Assembly: GCA_002690375.1 (NCBI GenBank)
Contig: NZEH01000042.1
Coordinates: 2,632 to 7,832, forward strand
Direction of reading: 5' to 3'
Length of the DNA stretch: 5,201 nucleotides
Origin: Dehalococcoidales bacterium
GTDB taxonomy: Bacteria; Chloroflexota; Dehalococcoidia; Dehalococcoidales; ARS1013
Shown: in pieces, positions 1 through 4,600 of the stretch
Layout of the letters: the number at the start of each line of letters is the position of its first letter
How positions within the stretch are numbered: the stretch's first letter is position 1
The notes under the pieces: model-generated
Told to the model about the DNA's origin: nothing
The model's database searches: none
The model's input: the letters and a program-made list of their open reading frames with translations, nothing else
Translations under genes and position numbers: made by a program

Positions 1-441
1 GCCCAGGAGCACCACGGTATCATCCGACATGGCGCCAAGCTTATCTATGCCTATGCTGAGGCTACTGTGCCTAAGGTTACTGTTATCACCCGTAAGGCCT
101 ATGGAGGTGCCTATATAGTAATGAGTAGTAAGCACCTGCGTGGTGATATTAACTATTCCTGGCCCACAGGAGAGATTGCCGTCATGGGGGCAGAAGGGGC
201 GGTGAATATCATCTTTAGAAAGGCTATTAGTGAATCAGCTCAATCGGAAGAAACAAGACAGAAGTTGGTTAGTGAGTATAAGGATAAATTTGATAACCCT
301 TATGAAGCGGCTGCTAGGGGCTATATTGATGATGTCATTGACCCCAGGCAGACACGCCCCAAATTAATTAAGGCGCTGGAGATGCTAAAGAATAAAACAC
401 AGAGCAATCCACCCAGAAAGCACGGCAATATTCCGCTGTAG
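1..441 (+). CDS. Acyl-CoA carboxyltransferase beta subunit (PccB / MmdA / transcarboxylase 12S family), 3' part
   Basis: The frame is open from base 1 and ends at TAG 439-441, giving the last 146 residues of a family that usually has about 510-520; the N-terminal part lies outside the window. The protein is the cytosolic carboxyltransferase that moves CO2 between biotin and an acyl-CoA such as propionyl-CoA/methylmalonyl-CoA. Family marks are '[20 protein letters not shown]', '[19 protein letters not shown]', '[14 protein letters not shown]', '[17 protein letters not shown]' and the typical tail 'RKHGNIPL'. GTG at 67 is only an internal codon, because homology continues upstream of it. The residue after GGAY (codon 115-117) is Ile, where propionyl-CoA carboxylases usually carry Asp; methylmalonyl-CoA decarboxylase and transcarboxylase 12S proteins, as I recall them, have Ile/Leu. 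The next gene encodes a PycB/5S-type protein with a biotinyl domain, so this could be the 12S partner of a transcarboxylase. The family call is secure; the substrate and exact enzyme are not. Confidence 0.93.
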   Translation, partial: AQEHHGIIRHGAKLIYAYAEATVPKVTVITRKAYGGAYIVMSSKHLRGDINYSWPTGEIAVMGAEGAVNIIFRKAISESAQSEETRQKLVSEYKDKFDNPYEAAARGYIDDVIDPRQTRPKLIKALEMLKNKTQSNPPRKHGNIPL

Positions 442-528
442 AAGGGAAATACTAAGCACAAGGCGCTAAATTCTAAACAAATAACAAGCACTAATGACTA
501 AAACCATAGAGGAAAACTAAAGGCAAAG

Positions 529-616
529 GTCATTGTGAGGGGACGGTAGCGAGCGAAGCAATCCTAAGGAAGAGGGATAATAGAGTGGAGATTGCTTCGT
601 CTTCACTCGCAATGAC
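529..616. repeat. Long imperfect inverted repeat (REP/MITE-like intergenic element)
   Basis: Two arms face each other in the pccB-like/pycB spacer. The inner arms pair perfectly over 10 bp: CGAAGCAATC at 554-563 with GATTGCTTCG at 590-599. The outer arms GTCATTGTGAG at 529-539 and CTCGCAATGAC at 606-616 pair over 11 positions, one of them a G-U wobble in RNA. Between inner and outer arms lie an unequal internal loop (540-553 against 600-605) and a 26-nt apical region (564-589). No T-run follows, so it is not a typical intrinsic terminator. From memory, repeats of the form 'GTCATTGCGAG...GCGAAGCAATC' recur in the intergenic DNA of many bacterial genomes, including Chloroflexota; I could not search for copies. 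In the transcript it would form a long hairpin ahead of the pycB ribosome binding site. Confidence 0.75.
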
Positions 617-646
617 GAAGGCAAGTTAGGATTTCGCAGAAAGGTG

Positions 647-652
647 AGGTGA
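647..652 (+). promoter_or_regulatory. Shine-Dalgarno site deciding the pycB start
   Basis: AGGTGA at 647-652, inside the stretch 'AGAAAGGTGAGGTGA', matches the anti-Shine-Dalgarno well and sits 8 nt before ATG 661. This favours ATG 661 over the in-frame GTG at 649, which overlaps the site itself. No convincing -35/-10 pair is visible in 442-646, so the gene may be cotranscribed with the upstream one. Confidence 0.7.
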
Positions 653-660
653 AAGTAGAG

Positions 661-2481
661 ATGACGGAGCGTTCTTTAAAGATTACCGATCTTACCCTGC
701 GTGATGGGCACCAATCACTGCTGGCTACTAGAATGCGCACCGAGGATATGGTGCCTATTGCCCCAGAGATGGCAAAGGCAGGCTTTTACTCTATGGAAGT
801 TTGGGGTGGTGCCACCTTTGATGTCCCTACTAGGTTCCTTAATGAAGACCCGTGGCAAAGGTTGCACACCCTAAAGAAGCTGATACCGGGTACTCCACTT
901 CAGATGCTGCTCCGGGGGCAGAATCTAGTAGGCTATCGTAACTACGCTGATGATATCGTTTCCGCTTTTGTCCGTCATGCCGCCGAATTGGGCATGGATA
1001 TCTTTAGGGTTTTTGATGCCGTGAATGATGAGCGCAACTTTGAGACCGCACTTGTGGCGATTAAAGAGAGTGGCAAACATGCCCAGCTGACACTATGCTA
1101 CTCACTGACCGAGCCGAAGATGGGCGGGCCGGTTTATCATCTTGACTATTATGTAAAAAAGGCGCTTATTCTTCAGGATATGGGAGCCGACAGCTTGTGT
1201 ATCAAGGATATGGCTGGTCTTATATCTCCTGATGATGCCTATAAGTTGATTAAAGCACTTAAGCAAGTATTAAAGATACCGATACAACTGCATACTCACT
1301 ACACCAGCGGCATGGCGTCTATGAGTATCCTTAAGGCTATTGAGGCTGGTGTAGATATTATTGATACTGCCCTGGCTCCCTTTGCCTTGCGCTCATCACA
1401 TCCGGCCATTGAGCCTGTTGTGGTCACCCTTCAAGGAACATCCAGAGACACTGGGCTTGATTTGGCCCACATGCTCAAGCTGGGGCAGTATTTTGAATCT
1501 ATAGCCCCCAAGTATCGTGACTTTCTGAGTACTACCCGAATGGCGGTTATTGATACCGCGGTGCTGGTGCACCAGGTTCCGGGTGGCATGATATCCAATT
1601 TGGTAGCCCAATTAAAAGAGGCTAATGCCTTGGACCGTCTTGACGAGGTATATGAGGAGTTACCGCGAGTGAGAAAAGAGTTGGGTTACCCGCCTCTGGT
1701 GACGCCTACCAGCCAGATTGTCGGCATTCAGGCGGTGCAGAATGTCCTCTTCGGCCGCTATAAAGTAATATCAGCCCAAGTAAAGGACTATTGTTATGGG
1801 CTATACGGCAAGCCACCAGCCCCGATTGACCCCGAAGTCCAGAAAATAGTACTTAAAGGCTATGAGCGGGGAGAGACGCCGATTACCAGCCGACCGGCAG
1901 ATGTTCTTGAGCCAGAGCTAGAGAAAGCTTACGAGGCGACCGAGGGTATTGCCCAGGGTATTGGTGATGTACTTATCTATGCCCTGTATCCTACCACCGG
2001 CATGCGTTTTCTCAGGTGGAAGTATGGGCTGGAGACGCCACCCCCCGAGACAAAGCCTAAGACCTTGGAGGATGTAAAGCGTGAGGATGAGCTTATCGAC
2101 AGGGCAAAGGCGGGCAAACTGGGAGAGAAAGAAGTACACGTTGAGTTCGAGCCATACTTATATCGAAGGGTAAGTTCTGGCACTGAATCAGTCGGTGCTT
2201 CTACTGTCGACCCATCGCCGACTAAAGAAGCGGCAACAATACCCCCACCGGCAGAGGAGGAACCTGAAGGGACGGCTATAGCGGCGCCGATGCCGGGTAT
2301 GATACTGAACTATGCTGTTAAGGTAGGTGATGAGGTCAAGGCTGGTGATACCGTAGTTGTCTTGGAAGCGATGAAAATGGCGATTGACTTGCCAGCGCTG
2401 GTTAGCGGGCAGATTAAAGATATAAATTTCAAGAGTGGTGACCGTGTCGCCAAGGATGATGTCTTGGCTACCATTGGTTAG
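661..2481 (+). CDS. pycB: Biotin-dependent pyruvate/oxaloacetate carboxyltransferase (PycB / OadA / transcarboxylase 5S) with fused biotinyl domain
   Basis: The 606-residue protein from ATG 661 carries an N-terminal HMGL-like TIM barrel (about 8-270), the conserved PYC/OADA C-terminal domain (about 280-490), a Pro/Glu/Ala-rich linker (about 505-537) and a biotinyl domain (about 538-606). The carboxyltransferase metal site is intact: Asp15 in 'TLRDGHQS', Lys182 in 'CIKDMAG' (the carbamylated lysine of the family) and His211/His213 in 'LHTHYT'. Biotin would attach to Lys572 in 'EAMKM', 34 residues from the C-terminus as is usual. It transfers carboxyl groups between carboxybiotin and pyruvate/oxaloacetate in the cytosol. 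'SSHP' (245-248) replaces the 'TSQP' usual in pyruvate carboxylases. Similarity to the transcarboxylase 5S subunit is strong ('WGGATFD', 'RFLNEDPW', 'QMLLRGQN'), and a 12S-like gene lies just upstream. It could therefore be a transcarboxylase 5S+1.3S fusion, a pyruvate carboxylase B subunit needing a separate biotin carboxylase, or an oxaloacetate decarboxylase alpha subunit. No membrane segment is present, and no sodium-pump subunit gene lies beside it here. Confidence 0.93.
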   Translation: MTERSLKITDLTLRDGHQSLLATRMRTEDMVPIAPEMAKAGFYSMEVWGGATFDVPTRFLNEDPWQRLHTLKKLIPGTPLQMLLRGQNLVGYRNYADDIVSAFVRHAAELGMDIFRVFDAVNDERNFETALVAIKESGKHAQLTLCYSLTEPKMGGPVYHLDYYVKKALILQDMGADSLCIKDMAGLISPDDAYKLIKALKQVLKIPIQLHTHYTSGMASMSILKAIEAGVDIIDTALAPFALRSSHPAIEPVVVTLQGTSRDTGLDLAHMLKLGQYFESIAPKYRDFLSTTRMAVIDTAVLVHQVPGGMISNLVAQLKEANALDRLDEVYEELPRVRKELGYPPLVTPTSQIVGIQAVQNVLFGRYKVISAQVKDYCYGLYGKPPAPIDPEVQKIVLKGYERGETPITSRPADVLEPELEKAYEATEGIAQGIGDVLIYALYPTTGMRFLRWKYGLETPPPETKPKTLEDVKREDELIDRAKAGKLGEKEVHVEFEPYLYRRVSSGTESVGASTVDPSPTKEAATIPPPAEEEPEGTAIAAPMPGMILNYAVKVGDEVKAGDTVVVLEAMKMAIDLPALVSGQIKDINFKSGDRVAKDDVLATIG

Positions 2482-2536
2482 TCCTTCAAAGCTTATCCTT
2501 CCGCTCCCATTCCCGGATAAAGGGGTGGAGTGTTAA

Positions 2537-2578
2537 ATGATTTCAAGTGGTAAAGTAACAGGGTATAACTGTGGCTAA
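2537..2578 (+). other. Possible minicistron overlapping the leuC-type gene start
   Basis: ATG 2537 opens a 13-codon frame (MISSGKVTGYNCG) that stops at TAA 2576-2578, overlapping the first codons of the next gene in another frame. GGTGGAG at 2524-2530 lies 6 nt upstream and is a better Shine-Dalgarno match than anything before the GTG at 2571. It might couple translation into the following gene, but a frame this short can arise by chance. Confidence 0.25.
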
Positions 2579-3824
2579 GACATTAGCCGAGAAAATCTTA
2601 AGTGAAAAATCCCGCAGTGATGCTTGGGCGGGAGACATTATTATTGCCCCGATTGACCTGGTTTTTGCTCAGGATACTACTGGCCCACTAGCAGTAAAGG
2701 AGTTTGGGACTAGTGGCTTTAAGCAGCTGGCCAATCCAGAAAAAACCGCCCTCTTTCTTGACCATGCTGCCCCTAGCCCCAATCGTCAGCTATCTACCGA
2801 CCATATTCTGCTGCGCCGCTTCGCTCAACAGACCGGTAGCCTACTCCATGATGTGGGGGAGGGTGTTTGTCATCAGCTGGTAGCTGAATCTCTGGCTGAA
2901 CCGGGCGATATTATCGTTGGCGCTGATTCGCATACAGTAACTGCTGGCGCTCTTGGTGCCTTTGCTACCGGCATGGGTTCCTCTGACGTTGCTGTCGCCT
3001 TCGCTTTGGGTAAAACTTGGTTTCGGGTTCCAGAGACCATTAAGGTAGTGGTATCGGGCAACTTTCAGGAAGGTGTCTCGGCTAAAGACCTCATTCTGCA
3101 CCTTATCGGACAGCTCGGCGCTGATGGTGCTAGCTATAAAGCGCTGGAGTTTGGCGGTAACACTGTAGCCAAGATGTCTATCTCTGGGCGTCTAACTATA
3201 GCTAATATGGCAGTTGAAGCAGGGGCCAAAGTAGGACTTTTCCCATCGGATAAGGTTACCAAGGATTATCTAGTAGAGCAGGGAAGGAACGACCATTATC
3301 GCTCTCTTTCCCCGGATGCCGACGCTAGCTATGAAAAGACCATTCAGATTGACGCTTCTTGTCTTGAGCCGACGCTATCAAAACCCCACACTGTGGATAA
3401 TACGGCTCTGGTTAAGGAACTTAAAGGGATTAAAATCCAGCAGGTGTTCATCGGTACCTGCACTAATGGGCGACTTGAAGACCTGGCGGTGGTGGCAGCT
3501 ATCCTAGAGGGTAAAAAGTGTCAATCTGGGACCAGGTTAATTGTCGCCCCAGCTTCACGGCAGGTTCTGCCGATGGCTATTAGTGCTGGCTATATTGCTA
3601 CCCTGATTCAGGCTGGGGCTGTTATCTTACCGCCCGGCTGTGGCCCTTGTCTGGGGCTGCATCAGGGGGTGCTGGCTGAGGGCGAGGTCTGCTTATCTAC
3701 GGCTAACCGGAATTTTAAAGGGCGAATGGGTAACCCTGATGCCTTTATCTATCTGGGCAGTCCGGCTACTGCAGCGGCAACGGCAATTACCGGTGAAATC
3801 ACCGATCCTAGAGAGGTAATATAG
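2571..3824 (+). CDS. leuC: LeuC-type [4Fe-4S] hydro-lyase large subunit (isopropylmalate/homoaconitate family; probable aconitase role)
   Basis: The 417-residue product matches the usual length of the two-subunit IPMI/homoaconitase large chain. Start is GTG 2571, giving the family-typical 'AKTLAEKIL'; an in-frame TAA at 2556-2558 excludes an earlier start. The only Shine-Dalgarno-like element is weak (AGGG, 2560-2563). The cluster ligands are Cys297 ('GTCTNGR') and Cys357/Cys360 ('PGCGPCLG'), with the spacing of the aconitase superfamily. Other active-site positions are present: Asp64-His65, His101 ('EGVCHQ'), Asp119-Ser120-His121 ('GADSHT'), Arg380 and Arg385 ('NRNFKGR'). The enzyme isomerises a hydroxy-tri- or dicarboxylate by dehydration and rehydration in the cytosol, together with the small subunit encoded at 3982. 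At 'FAQDTTGP' Gln34 stands where LeuC proteins usually have His and mitochondrial aconitase has its substrate-binding Gln72. With isocitrate dehydrogenase downstream, citrate is the likeliest substrate (inference); isopropylmalate or homocitrate remain possible. Confidence 0.93.
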   Translation: MAKTLAEKILSEKSRSDAWAGDIIIAPIDLVFAQDTTGPLAVKEFGTSGFKQLANPEKTALFLDHAAPSPNRQLSTDHILLRRFAQQTGSLLHDVGEGVCHQLVAESLAEPGDIIVGADSHTVTAGALGAFATGMGSSDVAVAFALGKTWFRVPETIKVVVSGNFQEGVSAKDLILHLIGQLGADGASYKALEFGGNTVAKMSISGRLTIANMAVEAGAKVGLFPSDKVTKDYLVEQGRNDHYRSLSPDADASYEKTIQIDASCLEPTLSKPHTVDNTALVKELKGIKIQQVFIGTCTNGRLEDLAVVAAILEGKKCQSGTRLIVAPASRQVLPMAISAGYIATLIQAGAVILPPGCGPCLGLHQGVLAEGEVCLSTANRNFKGRMGNPDAFIYLGSPATAAATAITGEITDPREVI

Positions 3825-3942
3825 TTGTTTAGCGGGAGAGCCTTGCCCTTGAAGAGATAGTATAGTTACTAGGCGAGAGCTTTGGCTTTGGGTAGGTAGT
3901 ATAGACTTTAGGTAAAGAAAGTATACTCTAGAGGTAATTTAG

Positions 3943-3981
3943 ATGCTGGGAGTAAAAATATTCCTTCGAGAGGTAGTTTAG
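3943..3981 (+). other. Possible 12-codon minicistron abutting the leuD-type start
   Basis: ATG 3943, preceded by GAGGT (3931-3935) at 7 nt spacing, opens MLGVKIFLREVV and ends at TAG 3979-3981, directly followed by the ATG of the small-subunit gene at 3982 in the same frame. Its start context (GAGGTAATTTAGATGCT) nearly copies that of the real gene (GAGGTAGTTTAGATGCT), so it is probably a decayed duplicate of that start. If translated, it would allow reinitiation (TAG|ATG). Translation is not shown. Confidence 0.35.
3968..3973 (+). promoter_or_regulatory. Shine-Dalgarno site of the leuD-type gene
   Basis: GAGAGG at 3968-3973, followed by T, lies 8 nt before ATG 3982 and sets the start. A near copy (GAGGT, 3931-3935) sits in front of the ATG at 3943. 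Confidence 0.6.
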
Positions 3982-4476
3982 ATGCTTTGCGGCCGAGTCT
4001 TTAAGTTTGGCGATAGTATCTCTACTGACCACATTGTCCCCGGGCGGCTGGCGCACTTAAGGAGCAATCTTCCTGAGCTGGCTAAGCACACTCTGGAAGA
4101 TGCCGACCCGACTTTTGTTTCCCGGGTACAGCCCGGAGACTTTATTGTTGCCGGTGCTAACTTTGGGCTGGGTTCTTCAAGAGAACATGCGCCGCTGGTT
4201 ATCAAAATGCTTGGCGTAAGTGCTATACTGGCCAAATCAGTTGCCCGTATATTTTTTAGAAACGCCATCAACTTGGGGATGCCGGTGCTGCTCTGTGATA
4301 TTGATAAAATTGATGATGGTGATGAGTTAGAGATAGATCTTAAAGCCGGCACAGTCAAGGATAAGACCAATGGCAATCAGCTTACCTTCAAGATGATTCC
4401 AAAGGTGATGCTCGGTATTCTCAATGAAGGTGGTCTTATCCCGTATATCAAAAAGTATGGTGACTTTAAGCTATAA
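3982..4476 (+). CDS. leuD: LeuD-type hydro-lyase small subunit (isopropylmalate/homoaconitate family; probable aconitase role)
   Basis: The 164-residue product has the length and swivel-domain layout of LeuD/HacB small chains, which cap the active site of the large subunit encoded upstream. Visible marks are 'GDSISTDHIVPGR' (10-22), 'LAKHTLEDADP' (33-43), 'VQPGDFIVAGANFGLGSSREHAP' in parts (49-71), and 'SVARIFFRNAINLGMPVL'-like sequence. Ser65-Ser66-Arg67 correspond to the catalytic-base and substrate-binding Ser-Ser-Arg of aconitase. The substrate-specificity loop after 'PGR', usually 'YLV/YLR/YLN', reads 'LAHLRSN' with about one extra residue; Arg27 could contact the extra carboxylate of a tricarboxylic substrate, as proposed for the YLRT loop of homoaconitases. 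'TDHI' at 15-18 recalls the 'TTDHISPAG' of true aconitases. The gene begins directly after a repeat-rich spacer and its first codons are themselves similar to the repeat. Subunit role is certain; citrate/isocitrate as substrate is inferred from these residues and from the following gene. Confidence 0.92.
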   Translation: MLCGRVFKFGDSISTDHIVPGRLAHLRSNLPELAKHTLEDADPTFVSRVQPGDFIVAGANFGLGSSREHAPLVIKMLGVSAILAKSVARIFFRNAINLGMPVLLCDIDKIDDGDELEIDLKAGTVKDKTNGNQLTFKMIPKVMLGILNEGGLIPYIKKYGDFKL

Positions 4477-4600
4477 CTTGTGAAGCAGTGGGGTTGTTTC
4501 TCGCCCTCCTACCCTAGGTCGAGTTTGGAGGCTTTGCCCCGTATGGGTGTGAGTCATAGATGTTAGTAAACAATGTCAACCAATAGATGGAGACACGGTA
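4477..4600 (+). other. Spacer with weak stem and possible short frames before icd
   Basis: No intrinsic terminator or clear promoter is seen. A 5-bp stem CCTCC (4505-4509) / GGAGG (4527-4531) without a T-run is the only obvious pairing. GGAGGCTTTGCCC at 4527-4539 resembles GGAGAGCCTTGCCC (3835-3848) of the upstream tandem array, so one more decayed copy is possible. Two tiny frames follow each other: ATG 4560 to TAG 4584-4586, then ATG 4587 to TAA 4599-4601, the latter overlapping the icd ATG as TAATG. These may be chance. Confidence 0.35.
4589..4593 (+). promoter_or_regulatory. Shine-Dalgarno site of icd
   Basis: GGAGA at 4589-4593 lies 7 nt before ATG 4601 and fits the start, which gives the canonical N-terminus with 'LIPGDGIGPE'. 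Confidence 0.6.

Larger units (their letters stand above)
3811..3981 (+). repeat. Degenerate ~39-nt tandem repeat at the leuC/leuD junction
   Basis: A motif close to 'GAGAGGTAATATAG' recurs with its last base at 3824, 3865, 3904, 3942 and 3981, i.e. spacings of 41, 39, 38 and 39 nt. The stretches between also resemble each other: 'GCGGGAGAGCCTTGCCCTTG' (3832-3851), 'GCGAGAGCTTTGGCTTTG' (3873-3890), and the leuD-type coding start 'GCGGCCGAGTCTTTAAGTTT' (3989-4008). The two best-preserved copies are about two thirds identical by eye; the copies at 3905-3966 are more decayed. The first anchor is the end of the upstream gene (codons R-E-V-I-stop) and the last ends just before the next ATG. The spacer thus looks built by tandem duplication of the junction, including the first ~13 codons of the small-subunit gene, followed by decay. 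It carries no recognisable promoter or terminator. Confidence 0.6.

Noticed and set aside
67..69. GTG 67 as the start of a short independent protein
   Set aside because: The open frame and clear family homology ([14 protein letters not shown]) continue upstream to base 1, so this is an internal codon of a truncated gene.
649..660. Upstream GTG start adding four residues (MKVE) to the PycB-type protein
   Set aside because: The GTG lies within the Shine-Dalgarno sequence AGGTGA; ATG 661 has correct spacing, so the shorter form is preferred, though the longer cannot be excluded.
2494..2530. Hairpin (TTATCC ... GGATAA, and CTCC ... GGAG) in the spacer before the leuC-type gene
   Set aside because: The stems are short and mutually exclusive with a large loop, and there is no T-run; not strong enough to annotate as a regulator or terminator.
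3811..3981. CRISPR array
   Set aside because: The repeats are degenerate throughout, with no conserved repeat/unique spacer alternation and no cas genes; they resemble the adjacent gene start.
3978..4376. Antisense 132-residue open frame opposite the leuD-type gene
   Set aside because: It mirrors a well-conserved coding region, has no recognisable domain and no ribosome binding site of note; it is a shadow frame.
4505..4531. Intrinsic terminator after the leuD-type gene
   Set aside because: Only a 5-bp stem with a 17-nt loop and no T-run; it would not be expected to terminate transcription.
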